DNA of 34,621 nucleotides from Rhodospirillaceae bacterium. Lineage in GTDB: Bacteria > Pseudomonadota > Alphaproteobacteria > TMED109. Location: the NCBI GenBank assembly GCA_902571315.1, contig CACGBM010000007.1:1-34621 (forward strand). The letters are read 5' to 3'. This document shows, piece after piece, positions 23,541 to 32,281 of this stretch (the stretch's first letter is position 1; the number at the start of each line of letters is the position of its first letter). The notes beneath the pieces are model-generated. The model ran no database searches. It saw nothing but the letters and a program-made list of their open reading frames with translations, and was not told the origin of the DNA. Position numbers and translations under genes: made by a program.

Positions 23541-25013
23541 ATGGTAGAAAAAAAAAATATATTTACCTTATGTTTTATTTGCTTAGCAACAAGCTTATTC
23601 ACGATAGATATGGGTATAATAACAATTTCATTTTCAGAGATTGAAAATTTTTTTTCTACTACTAAATCTGTAACATCCTGGGTTCTGACAGTTTTTTCAA
23701 TTTCTTCAGCTATAGGCATAATTAGTTTAGGATTCATGTCTAAATTATTTGGACGAAAAAAAATATATACACTTGGTATATTGGGATTCTCTTTCTTTTC
23801 TGGATTATGTGGATTATCAAATAGCATAGAACAATTACTTATTTGCAGATTTTTTCAAGGATATTTTGGATCTGGTTTAATCGCTCTAAGTCAAGCATTT
23901 GTTATAGATATTTTTTCAAAAGAAAATAGAAGTAAGGCAATATCAGCTTGGACATTTGGATTGCTTGCTGGACCTGTTGTTGGACCTTTGCTTGGTGGCT
24001 ATTTAATTGAATATTTTAATTGGAGGTTTATTTTTTTTATAAATTTACCTCTCGGTTTATTTGCATTTTTTGGATTAAGTTATTTTTTGAAAGGCGATAA
24101 AATAATACCAACGACTAATATAAATTATCTTAGCTTTATTTTTTTAAGTATTTCTGTAGCATGCTTTCAGATATTTTTAGATAGAGGGGAACTAGAAGAT
24201 TGGTTTCAGTCTGAATTTATAATTTTCTTAATAGCTTTATCTTTCATTGCCCTAGTCTTTTTTATTTTAACTAATTTTAATTCTAAAGTTTCTCTATTTT
24301 CATATTCATTATTTAAAGATAACTATTTTGCTGGAGGTATAGTATTCGCTTTTTTGTTTGGTTTTATTCTGATACCTCCCTTTATTTTAATACCAATTTA
24401 CTTAACAGAAATACAGAAATTTCCCATATATTTTGTAGGTTTCATTTTAAGTTTATCAGGATTAGGTGGAATGATAGCTACTCTATTCACATCTAAAATT
24501 ATTTTATATATAGGAAATGTAAAAACTATGTTACTGGGACTTTTTATTTATATTGCTGCAAATTTAGAAATAGTATACTGGAATTCTGACATTAGCACTA
24601 ATCAGATTATTATTAACAGCTTATATAGAGGGATTTCTATCAGTACATATTATGTTGCTTTAGCTAATATAACATATACTACTCTACCAAATAATCTAAG
24701 AACTGAAGGAGCTAGTTTATTTCAATTTTTAAGAACAATCGGAACAGGAGTATCAATTGCTATATTTATTACTCTATTAAATAGGTATTATTTAATTAAC
24801 TTTGAAGATCTTAGAAGTTATCTTGATTACTCAAATATAGGCTTATCACAATATACAAATATAGATAATTTTTTGTCTAATGATAAAATAATTATATTAC
24901 AAGAAATTCAATATCAGTCTAAAGTTAAATCATTTTTGAGTGACTTCTTTGTGCTATCTTTATCTCCTCTGATTTTTTTACCTTTTTTTATGTTTTTTAA
25001 AAAAAAAAATTAA
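23541..25013 (+). CDS. MFS drug exporter, DHA2 (EmrB/QacA) family
   Basis: A 490-residue major-facilitator transporter, hydrophobic throughout with a pattern consistent with 14 helices. Motif A is GFMSKLFGRKKIYTLG, and the DHA2 signature is AISAWTFGLLAGPVVGPLLGGYLIEYFNWRFIFFINLPLGL, split as ...GPLLGGYLI and EYFNWRFIFFINLP. It is expected to export small hydrophobic compounds using the proton gradient. No EmrA-like fusion protein is next to it, but a tolC homologue is in the window. Its stop codon overlaps the stop of the convergent RND gene by 4 bases (TTAA). Confidence 0.9.
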   Translation: MVEKKNIFTLCFICLATSLFTIDMGIITISFSEIENFFSTTKSVTSWVLTVFSISSAIGIISLGFMSKLFGRKKIYTLGILGFSFFSGLCGLSNSIEQLLICRFFQGYFGSGLIALSQAFVIDIFSKENRSKAISAWTFGLLAGPVVGPLLGGYLIEYFNWRFIFFINLPLGLFAFFGLSYFLKGDKIIPTTNINYLSFIFLSISVACFQIFLDRGELEDWFQSEFIIFLIALSFIALVFFILTNFNSKVSLFSYSLFKDNYFAGGIVFAFLFGFILIPPFILIPIYLTEIQKFPIYFVGFILSLSGLGGMIATLFTSKIILYIGNVKTMLLGLFIYIAANLEIVYWNSDISTNQIIINSLYRGISISTYYVALANITYTTLPNNLRTEGASLFQFLRTIGTGVSIAIFITLLNRYYLINFEDLRSYLDYSNIGLSQYTNIDNFLSNDKIIILQEIQYQSKVKSFLSDFFVLSLSPLIFLPFFMFFKKKN

Positions 25014-27478
25014 ATTTTATACGGCTTAAACGAACTTAATAGTCTCGGCACCAAAGTTAACGATGCTAATAAAGCTACTAGCATAGCTAAACTAGTTAGT
25101 AAACCAAAGTATATGCTAGGTATAAAATTTGAAAATATTAGAATTGAAAATCCTACAATAATAGTCAATGTTGTATAATATAAAGCATAACCAATACTAT
25201 TATGGGTTCTATTCATGGCCATATCATATTTTTTATGCTGTAAAAATTCATTTCTATGCCTAAAAATATAATGAATTGTATTATCAACGGCTATCCCCAT
25301 ACTTATTGCTGCAATAGTAATAGTCATCATATCCAATGGAATATTTAATATTCCCATCAAACCAAGAACAGATCCAATAGATAATATATTTGGAACCAGG
25401 GCTATAAGTGAAATTTTTATTGATTTAAATAATATTAAAAACATGCAAAACAAAACCAAAACTACTAGGCCAAGTGTTTTAATCTGTGAATTAAATAAAC
25501 TCTGTAACATATTATTATATAAAATAAGAATATTTGACAATCTAATCTGATCATCTTGAACACCAATTTTCTCGGGAGCTTCATTTTTAATTTTATTAAT
25601 TAAGAAATTTCTTCTCAATGAGGGATCAGAGTCTTTTACTCTTAAAGTAATTTTTGCCTGATTATACTCTGTAGATATATATGGATTTAATATAATTTCT
25701 TTATATTCGTCAGGAAGTTTTTCATATAGTAGAGCCAGTTGAACGCTATCAAGGTCGTTACCATTATTTAAATCTCTTCCTATTTTTAAAATGGTAGCGA
25801 AGGATAAAACTGTTCCTGTATGCTCTATAGTGTCTAGATAATCATGTAAACTTTCTATTTTGAGCATCTTATTTCTAGTAAACCAGTATTTAGGGTCATT
25901 TGAAACTTCATCAAATTCTTCAAAAATATCATCAAATTCGTCATCATCTGATATCTGTTCTGATTTCAGTTTTTCTTTATCATTAAAATCAAGAGTGATA
26001 TCTAACAATGTAGTACCTCCTAGATCTTTATCTATTACTTTCATACCCCTATGTATTTCTGTATTTGTTTTGAAATAATCAATAAAACTATTTTCTACTT
26101 TTAACCGTATTACACCAATAATACTCAAAATAGATAAACCAATCGCAACACTAAAAATTAGATTTTTATAATTAATAGTAAATTTTGCTATTTTGTTAGG
26201 AAGGTTAAAAATTCGCTCAAAAGAAGTATCAGGTTTTAATATTTTAAACTGACACATTAACGCTGGAAACATTATAAAAGTTAAAATTAAAGATATGCTT
26301 ACTCCTACGCTCATCATCCATCCAAAGTTAATAACTGGTAATAATCCAGATAGTATGAGTGAGCTAAAACCAGCTATGGTAGTTATTACTGTAAAAAAGC
26401 ATGGCTTTATCATCTGTTTTACTGTGTCTAATAGAAGATATTGTTGGTTTTTATAATCTTTAGCAGATAATTCCCTATACCTTACTATTAAATGTATAGT
26501 TATTGCCATTGTTAATATAAGTTGCAATGAAATAAAATTAGAAGATATAACTGTAACTTCCCAATCAAAAAAACTAAAAGTACCTGCTGTTATAATCACA
26601 GAACTAAAACAAGTGACTATAGGCATTATTACCCACCTACTTTGTCTAAAAATAATCATTAAGGTGAAAATTAAAAAAAAGAGTATAGCTATTCCAAATA
26701 CTTTCAAATCTTTTTTAACATAAGAAACTACATCATTAGCTATCATGGGTATTCCTCCCAAATAAAGTTCTCCATATTGCTTATATTCATTAACTATATT
26801 TCTTACATTAAGAATTAATTCGTTTTGTATTATTCTAAGTTTCTCCCTTTCTTTAATAATGTCCTGTTTTATAGTATTAAGGCCATTTATTTCAATATCA
26901 GTCAAATTCCTTTGTTCTAAAATATTTTCATATTTTTGTTTTTTTTCTCTTAGTAGAAGTAAGTTTTCATTCTCTTTGAGATTAATTAAAATTGCTGTGG
27001 TTTTAAAATCCTCGCTAACAAGGTTATTTTTATAAAGAGGACTAGAGGTAAATTCTTCTCTAATCAAGCTATCTTCTATTAAATTATCTTCGACGGTTGG
27101 TACCCCCTCTAAAATATCAGCTAAAGACTTTTTTGAACTTAAAAGTAAAGGAACATTTAATATAGAAGTTATATTTTTAATAGGCGCTAACTTTTCTAAA
27201 TCTTTAGAGATATCTCTTAAATTCTTTTTAACCTCCTCTGATAAAAGAGGCTTGTTAGGTTTAAATGCTATTATAAGAAATTCTGGTGATTTATATCTTT
27301 TATTTAACAACTGAAAATATTTTAAATCTTTATCTTTTTCTAAAATTAATGTATCGGAAGATGCGTCAATTTTTAATTTAACAGCAGAAAAAAAAAAGAG
27401 TGTAGTTAAACTCAACATTAGGAAAATTATTATTTTAGAGAATTTAAAAATGATTTTATTATAAATTAAATCAATCAT
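25010..27478 (-). CDS. RND/MMPL superfamily exporter
   Basis: An 822-residue RND-superfamily transporter with two halves. Each half has one N-terminal helix, a large periplasmic loop and a helix bundle: first half helices from about residue 15 (IIIFLMLSLTTLFFFSAVKL) and 260-410, second half from about 440 and 665-815. The second bundle carries GIAVDNTIHYIFRHRNEF, typical of the MMPL/HpnN-like group that moves lipids or hydrophobic compounds. The second loop has an Asp/Glu-rich insert at about residues 500-535 (SDDDEFDDIFEEFDEVS). The gene lies 11 bases downstream of the SbmA-like gene on the same strand. No membrane-fusion partner is adjacent. Confidence 0.88.
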   Translation of the reverse strand: MIDLIYNKIIFKFSKIIIFLMLSLTTLFFFSAVKLKIDASSDTLILEKDKDLKYFQLLNKRYKSPEFLIIAFKPNKPLLSEEVKKNLRDISKDLEKLAPIKNITSILNVPLLLSSKKSLADILEGVPTVEDNLIEDSLIREEFTSSPLYKNNLVSEDFKTTAILINLKENENLLLLREKKQKYENILEQRNLTDIEINGLNTIKQDIIKEREKLRIIQNELILNVRNIVNEYKQYGELYLGGIPMIANDVVSYVKKDLKVFGIAILFFLIFTLMIIFRQSRWVIMPIVTCFSSVIITAGTFSFFDWEVTVISSNFISLQLILTMAITIHLIVRYRELSAKDYKNQQYLLLDTVKQMIKPCFFTVITTIAGFSSLILSGLLPVINFGWMMSVGVSISLILTFIMFPALMCQFKILKPDTSFERIFNLPNKIAKFTINYKNLIFSVAIGLSILSIIGVIRLKVENSFIDYFKTNTEIHRGMKVIDKDLGGTTLLDITLDFNDKEKLKSEQISDDDEFDDIFEEFDEVSNDPKYWFTRNKMLKIESLHDYLDTIEHTGTVLSFATILKIGRDLNNGNDLDSVQLALLYEKLPDEYKEIILNPYISTEYNQAKITLRVKDSDPSLRRNFLINKIKNEAPEKIGVQDDQIRLSNILILYNNMLQSLFNSQIKTLGLVVLVLFCMFLILFKSIKISLIALVPNILSIGSVLGLMGILNIPLDMMTITIAAISMGIAVDNTIHYIFRHRNEFLQHKKYDMAMNRTHNSIGYALYYTTLTIIVGFSILIFSNFIPSIYFGLLTSLAMLVALLASLTLVPRLLSSFKPYKI

Positions 27479-27489
27479 ACTTAGATACT

Positions 27490-28497
27490 CTAGCTATTCT
27501 GCTCAACTACACTAGTACTTTTAGATTTATTATATTCTAAATTTTTTTCAAACTCTCGTAATCTTTTCCAAACTGAGAGCAATTCAACAATAGTTGCCCA
27601 GCTTTTTACTAAATATTGAAGTGAACCTTCTACTCTACCAAAAGCCCTGGTAATTTGTTGAACGAAGCCCAATGTTATAGCTCCTGATACTATGGTGGGA
27701 GCTAAAGCTAAATAAGGAACGATTACCATTCCTTGAAAATAAGTCCATTTAACCGTATTAAAATATAAATAATGAAAATATGACTTAAAATGAATACCTC
27801 TTACTCTACTGTATAATTGGCCTATTGTTGGAGGAGCAGCTCTGATTGGGTCATCTTCTCCTAAAACTAACTCTTTTCTATATCCAGCTTCTTCTTTTTG
27901 AATATCATATTCTATACCTGGTAATTTAATACCTACAGCAGCTAAAACTACTGTACCTCCTAGCGCGGAAATAATTGCAACCCAAACAAGAGCGTGATCT
28001 ACTTCTCCAATCCATGGTAAACTACTCACTTGCTTGGATAAACCCCATAAAATTGGTAAAAAAGCTGCTAGGGTCATAATACTATCCAATAATCCTACAC
28101 CTAATCCCTCCATAATTCTGGCAAATTTCAGAGTATCCTCTTGTACTCTTTGAGAAGCACCTTCAGTCATCCTTGCATTTTTCCACTGTTCATGGTAATA
28201 CTCTGCCATTGAAGTTCTCCACCTAAAGACCCAATGACTTACTAAAAAACCTGTAAATACTGCTATTATAACCCAGCCTCCCGCTACCTTAGCAAATGAA
28301 AATAAATAGGATATAAACTCTTTTTCGGTTACTGAACCAGGCGTGGTTAAAGCTTTTTGCAAAGTATCATAAAATTCTCCAAACCATTCATTGATTTTTA
28401 CATCTAATTGTACTTGATACCAAGTTGAAAATAGTATCACCAAGGTACCACCTATGCTCCATAAGAACCAATTTTTATCCGTGAAGAATTTAAACAT
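27490..28497 (-). CDS. SbmA/BacA-like peptide transporter, N-terminally short
   Basis: A 335-residue inner-membrane protein that closely follows SbmA/BacA, the proton-driven importers of antimicrobial peptides and other peptides. Recognisable blocks are the membrane segments of residues 10-30 and 71-95, FLVSHWVFRWRTSMAEYYHEQW, EGASQRVQEDTLKFA, AVGIKLPGIEYD, GYRKELVLGEDD, RVRGIHFKSYFHYLYFN and the C-terminal VKSWATIVELLSVWKRLREFEKNLE. E. coli SbmA is about 406 residues; this protein lacks roughly the first 70, including the first membrane helices. BacA of rhizobia matters in symbiosis and very-long-chain fatty-acid lipid A modification. It precedes the RND gene by 11 bases. Confidence 0.88.
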   Translation of the reverse strand: MFKFFTDKNWFLWSIGGTLVILFSTWYQVQLDVKINEWFGEFYDTLQKALTTPGSVTEKEFISYLFSFAKVAGGWVIIAVFTGFLVSHWVFRWRTSMAEYYHEQWKNARMTEGASQRVQEDTLKFARIMEGLGVGLLDSIMTLAAFLPILWGLSKQVSSLPWIGEVDHALVWVAIISALGGTVVLAAVGIKLPGIEYDIQKEEAGYRKELVLGEDDPIRAAPPTIGQLYSRVRGIHFKSYFHYLYFNTVKWTYFQGMVIVPYLALAPTIVSGAITLGFVQQITRAFGRVEGSLQYLVKSWATIVELLSVWKRLREFEKNLEYNKSKSTSVVEQNS

Positions 28498-28543
28498 TAT
28501 TATATAATATCATATATGAGCACTCATATCATATTAAAAATAA

Positions 28544-29956
28544 TTAGTTGCTAATTTTTTTAAAAGCATCAAGAGCTCTTTTTCTAGATTCAGGATAATC
28601 AATTATAGGATGCGGGTAGTCTATACCAAGAGTAATATTAGCATCTTCTAAATCTTTCCTATCAGCCAACCATGGCGTGAATATAAGTTTATTTGGTAAC
28701 TTAGCAATCTCAGGTATATATTTTCTTATATATAAAGCATCTTTATCAAATTTTTGGGCTTGAGTAATTGGATTAAAAATTCTAAAAAAAGGGGCTGCAT
28801 CAGAACCTGTGCCAGCAACCCACTGCCAGCTCGCACTATTATTTGCAAGGTCGGCATCTAATAAACAGTTCCAGAACCACTTTTCACCTTCCTTCCAATG
28901 AATTAGCAAATTCTTAACTAGAAAAGAAGCAGTAATCATTCTTAATCTATTATGCATATAGCCTGTCTCCCAAAGTTCTCTCATACCTGCATCTACAATT
29001 GGGAAACCTGTTTTACCGTGTTTCCATTTTGACAAAAGTTGCTCGTCAACATTCCAATCTAATTTATCAAATTGTCTTTTTAAATTCTGTTTATTTATAT
29101 TTGGATAATGATAAAGAAGATGATAAGAAAATTCTCTCCACCCTAATTCACTTAAAAAAATTTCTAGATGCTTTCCTAACATTTTTCTTTTAGCTTCATA
29201 CCATAATCTAAAAGGTGAGATTTGGCCCCAATGTAGATAAGCAGAAATTTTAGACACACTGTTTTTATAAGGAAAATTTCTACCTTCACTATAGTCTCTG
29301 GCTCCATTATTTAAAAAATTATCAAATTTTGCTCTAGCTGCAGTCTCAGATATGTTCCAAATTTTTACAAATTTTAAATACCATTTATGTTTTTTATGTT
29401 GGTACTTAAACTGATAGTTATAATTTCTTTTATGCGGTTTTAAGAAAAATAAATTTTTAGGTTTATTAAGGGGTTTTCTCGGTTCTACTGATTCAAGACA
29501 ACCTTTTTTAAAAAATGGAGTAAAAACTTTATAAAAGTTTCCACTTTTATTTTTAATATTCCATGGTTCCCATAATAAACTTGAGTTAAAAGATTTAGTT
29601 ATAACATTAAGTTTTCTAATTTCTTTTTTAATAAGTGTATCTGCGTCTATTCTATCTGGTTCATAACACCTATTCCAATATATATACTTAGCTTTTTCTT
29701 CTTTAATTAGATTTATAATAATTTCTAAACTGTTACCTTCCAAAATACTTAACTTGTTATTAAGGTCTTTATTAAGAGAAATTAATGAATTTTCTAACCA
29801 CCAATAACTTGCCTCACCAATACTATTGTATTCTTCTAAATTTCTATCAAATATAAAAATAGGAATGATTTCTGTGTGTTTTGACGCCTCCAAAAGAGCT
29901 GGGTTATCATCTAATCTAAAATCTTTTCGAAACCATAAAATGCACTTATCGCTCAT
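28544..29956 (-). CDS. phr: Deoxyribodipyrimidine photo-lyase (class I CPD photolyase)
   Basis: A 470-residue blue-light DNA repair enzyme that splits cyclobutane pyrimidine dimers. The N-terminal antenna domain starts CILWFRKDFRLDDNPALLEA. The FAD domain has HWGQISPFRLW, LGWREFSYHLLYHYPN, DAGMRELWETGYMHNRLRM and the class I signature SWQWVAGTGSDAAPFFRIFNP. Start: the ATG at 29956 is preferred because it places the domain start normally; an upstream in-frame ATG at 30028 would add 24 unusual basic residues and overlap the glutathione-transferase gene by 41 bases. The gene follows that transferase on the same strand. Confidence 0.95.
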   Translation of the reverse strand: MSDKCILWFRKDFRLDDNPALLEASKHTEIIPIFIFDRNLEEYNSIGEASYWWLENSLISLNKDLNNKLSILEGNSLEIIINLIKEEKAKYIYWNRCYEPDRIDADTLIKKEIRKLNVITKSFNSSLLWEPWNIKNKSGNFYKVFTPFFKKGCLESVEPRKPLNKPKNLFFLKPHKRNYNYQFKYQHKKHKWYLKFVKIWNISETAARAKFDNFLNNGARDYSEGRNFPYKNSVSKISAYLHWGQISPFRLWYEAKRKMLGKHLEIFLSELGWREFSYHLLYHYPNINKQNLKRQFDKLDWNVDEQLLSKWKHGKTGFPIVDAGMRELWETGYMHNRLRMITASFLVKNLLIHWKEGEKWFWNCLLDADLANNSASWQWVAGTGSDAAPFFRIFNPITQAQKFDKDALYIRKYIPEIAKLPNKLIFTPWLADRKDLEDANITLGIDYPHPIIDYPESRKRALDAFKKISN

Positions 29957-29987
29957 ATACTTTCTACGTACTAAATTAAAAAAAGAT

Positions 29988-30596
29988 TTAGGTATTAATA
30001 GCTTTTTGAAAAGTCTCTTTTTCACCAATTAAATTCAAATATCTCTTGATATTTATCATTTCATCAGATACACATTTAAGCTCGTTAGACATAAATAATG
30101 AGTGACCTAACATAAAATCTACTCCTGAAAATTTGTCTATAAGGTATTTGTTCTTTTCTAGTAACTGGTTAACAGGAACTAACGCTTTAGTTAGAAGATT
30201 TTTCGCCTGTCGTAAAACCTCTTCATTTCTTCTTTCCTCTGGTAATATTAAGGTATGAACTACTATAGTATTCATTGGAGGCATAATCATTCCCTCACAA
30301 TAGTGAAACCACTGTAAATAATCTGGAAAAGATGGATCAGAAATTTTCGGTTTGAGTTCGCCATTACTATGTCTTGCAATAACATATTCTACTATAGCAC
30401 CTGATTCATATATGGTTACTTCCCGATCTTCTAGTACTGGTACCCTACCCAAGGGATGCCTTCTCCTATGCTCTTCTGATTTAAGTTCTGAAGGATGGAA
30501 TTTAATTACGTTTAAACTATATTCCAATTTAAGTTCTTCAAGCAGCCATAATATTCTTTGTGCCCTAGAATTACTGCTATAATGTAATGTTAACAT
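29988..30596 (-). CDS. Glutathione S-transferase family protein
   Basis: A 202-residue cytosolic glutathione transferase. The thioredoxin-like N-domain has LTLHYSSNSRAQRILWLLEEL (residues 2-22), the cis-Pro loop HPLGRVPVLED, and the glutathione gamma-Glu binding YESGAIVEYV. The C-domain is all-alpha, with the usual KFSGVDFMLGHSLF buried motif. Electrophilic substrate unknown. It lies 31 bases upstream of the photolyase gene on the same strand and 40 bases downstream of the ScfR-type regulator stop. A stress-response grouping with photolyase is plausible but only inferred. Confidence 0.92.
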   Translation of the reverse strand: MLTLHYSSNSRAQRILWLLEELKLEYSLNVIKFHPSELKSEEHRRRHPLGRVPVLEDREVTIYESGAIVEYVIARHSNGELKPKISDPSFPDYLQWFHYCEGMIMPPMNTIVVHTLILPEERRNEEVLRQAKNLLTKALVPVNQLLEKNKYLIDKFSGVDFMLGHSLFMSNELKCVSDEMINIKRYLNLIGEKETFQKAINT

Positions 30597-30635
30597 TAAT
30601 TTATATATTACATATTTTTTTTCTAAATTAAAGTT

Positions 30636-32066
30636 TTAATTATCAGGATCAATGTAACCTGATAAACCTCTTACATTTTCATTAAATTTAAGATTTTTAT
30701 GTATTGGAGGAAAAGCTCGTTGTCTACAGTTTTCTCTTTCACAAGTTCTGCAAGATAATCCTGTAGGTACAGAATATTTACTATCTAAATTATCTGCATA
30801 AATGCAATCTTTACTATGACTAATATCAAAACCTAATCCAATAGAAAAAAAAGTTTCTGGTGAGCGATAATCTCCTATTCTTTTGCTCACAGTTCTAGCT
30901 AGACATACAAAAGTTTTTCCATCTAACATTTTAGATAATTGCACTTTTATTTTTCCAGGATTTAAAAATGCTGTATAGACATTCCATCTAGGACAAGCAA
31001 CAGAGTATCTTGGTATTTTTAATCCAGATAAAGAAAATCTTTTCGACACATTGCCAGCAATATCAACTCTCATAAAATGAAAGGGTATTCCTTTACTACC
31101 TGGTTTTTGTAATGTAGTAAGTCTGTGACAGACCTGCTCAAAAGAAGTCTCAAATTTATTAGAAAGCATATCAATGTCATATCTGTGTCTTTTAGCATAT
31201 GTTAAAAATTTTTCATATGGCATTAATAAACATGACGCAAAATAATTTGCTAATACTGTTTTTCCTAATGCTAATGTATTGCTATCACTAATGCCCTCTT
31301 TTTTGAGCTTATTCTCAATACTATCTTTGGCTACGATTAGGCCTATTTGATGAGCTATTAAAAACTCCTTACTCTCCCTTGAAAGAGCGTTAGAAATTTT
31401 TAAAAGCTTTTTTTCAATTATATACTTCTTAACAAAGTTATTTTTTAAATTTTCCTCTTCGAAATCTATTTTAATAGAAAATTTCTTATTTAAAAAATCC
31501 ATCATATTCCTGAGTCTATTTCCATTCTCAAAATCAATTAAAGATAATTCTTTTTCTGAAATTTCTTCAATATCTGAAAAGTAATTATTATTTGATTGAA
31601 GCATGTCTGAGATAAAATCAGCGCTAGATCTTTCTGAACCCACAGTATCAGAAATTTCTTGCTTTACAGAAATCATTTGATCGGCCAGTTCACCTAAATC
31701 TTTTTTATTTTGCAAGTATTTATCATACAAAGTTCTTACTGCATCACCTACTATTGGAGAATTTAAAGAAAAATCTTTAATGTCATTGTTTTTTAACTCA
31801 TGCTCATCAAATATATTATCGCTAAAAATATCCATCAGATCTGAGTTTAATTGTTTATTGTAGTCATTTGTTAATTCTGATAATTCTATATTAAATAAAC
31901 TTGCTACTTTTAGAAGTAATGGAACTGTAATACTTCTTCTATTATTTTCTATGAGATTGATATATGCTACAGATATATCTAATTTGTTAGCTAAGTCTCT
32001 TTGAGTTAAACTTTCACCTCTTCTTAATCTTCTAATTACTACGCCTAAATTTGAACTTATTTCCAT
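30636..32066 (-). CDS. ScfR-type XRE regulator of short-chain fatty-acyl metabolism
   Basis: A 476-residue regulator with an N-terminal helix-turn-helix at about residues 9-62 (GVVIRRLRRGESLTQRDLANKLDISVAYINLIENNRRSI), an ImmA/IrrE-like middle domain without an obvious HExxH zinc motif, and a C-terminal short-chain-fatty-acyl-regulator domain with Cys439, Cys442 and Cys447 (CRTCERENC). This is the ScfR family (RamB, PrpR, PccR, MccR), whose members sense acyl-CoA and control isocitrate lyase, methylcitrate or propionyl-CoA carboxylase genes. None of those targets are in this window. The gene is divergent from a structured RNA-like element and a PsiE gene, and its own start region is covered by four TGTAAA boxes, suggesting autoregulation. 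Confidence 0.9.
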   Translation of the reverse strand: MEISSNLGVVIRRLRRGESLTQRDLANKLDISVAYINLIENNRRSITVPLLLKVASLFNIELSELTNDYNKQLNSDLMDIFSDNIFDEHELKNNDIKDFSLNSPIVGDAVRTLYDKYLQNKKDLGELADQMISVKQEISDTVGSERSSADFISDMLQSNNNYFSDIEEISEKELSLIDFENGNRLRNMMDFLNKKFSIKIDFEEENLKNNFVKKYIIEKKLLKISNALSRESKEFLIAHQIGLIVAKDSIENKLKKEGISDSNTLALGKTVLANYFASCLLMPYEKFLTYAKRHRYDIDMLSNKFETSFEQVCHRLTTLQKPGSKGIPFHFMRVDIAGNVSKRFSLSGLKIPRYSVACPRWNVYTAFLNPGKIKVQLSKMLDGKTFVCLARTVSKRIGDYRSPETFFSIGLGFDISHSKDCIYADNLDSKYSVPTGLSCRTCERENCRQRAFPPIHKNLKFNENVRGLSGYIDPDN

Positions 32067-32068
32067 AA

Positions 32069-32104
32069 TTTACAATATTTTACATGTTTACAAAATTTTA
32101 CAAT
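32069..32104 (-). promoter_or_regulatory. Array of four TGTAAA boxes, probable operator of the ScfR gene
   Basis: Four 8-base boxes, each containing TGTAAA on the minus strand, lie at 32069-32076, 32079-32086, 32087-32094 and 32097-32104. On the plus strand they read TTTACAAT, TTTACATG, TTTACAAA, TTTACAAT. Within each pair the boxes are two bases apart (10-base period); the two inner boxes abut. They overlap the expected -10 to leader region of the regulator gene; a promoter TTGGTA (32124-32129) and TATATT (32102-32107), 16 bases apart, fits. ScfR proteins bind paired 8-base TTTGCAAA-like sites, and these differ by one base. Confidence 0.6.
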
Positions 32105-32146
32105 ATAATTATTATCAAAAAATTACCAAATATTCAAACTTTTTAC

Positions 32147-32175
32147 TTGATTATTGTAAATAAATTTACTATTAT
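32147..32175 (+). promoter_or_regulatory. Sigma-70-like promoter upstream of a structured RNA
   Basis: A TTGATT -35 box at 32147-32152 and TATTAT -10 box at 32170-32175, spaced 17 bases, point right. Expected start is near 32182, the base of the 15-bp inverted repeat. It is one of the best-spaced hexamer pairs in the window. It could drive a small RNA, the psiE leader, or both. Confidence 0.55.
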
Positions 32176-32179
32176 ACAA

Positions 32180-32242
32180 AAGAGTTTAGTAATTATATCA
32201 TTACTCCTCCCTAGTAACAATATTCACAATTACTAAACTCTT
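32180..32242 (+). ncRNA. Candidate small RNA: nested hairpin with CUCCUCCC loop
   Basis: A perfect 15-bp inverted repeat, AAGAGTTTAGTAATT at 32180-32194 and its complement at 32228-32242, encloses a 33-base loop. In the loop TTACT (32201-32205) pairs with AGTAA (32213-32217), leaving a 7-base CCTCCCT loop. The string CUCCUCCC would be presented on the RNA, complementary to Shine-Dalgarno sequence, as in alphaproteobacterial CcsR/cuckoo small RNAs. There is no strong U run after the stem, so the 3' end is unclear and it may instead be the psiE leader. On the minus strand the loop reads AGGGAGGAGTAATG, a ribosome-site-like string with a two-codon frame. Confidence 0.5.
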
Positions 32243-32281
32243 CTCTTTAAAAAATAAATTAAATCTGCATAATATTATATA

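Noticed and set aside
29957-30028. Upstream ATG extending the photolyase by 24 residues
   Set aside because: The extension overlaps the glutathione-transferase gene by 41 bases and is not photolyase-like; the ATG at 29956 starts at the normal N-terminus.
32180-32242. The inverted repeat as an IS end or transposon remnant
   Set aside because: There is no transposase, target duplication or second copy in the window; the nested hairpin and promoter fit an RNA or operator better.
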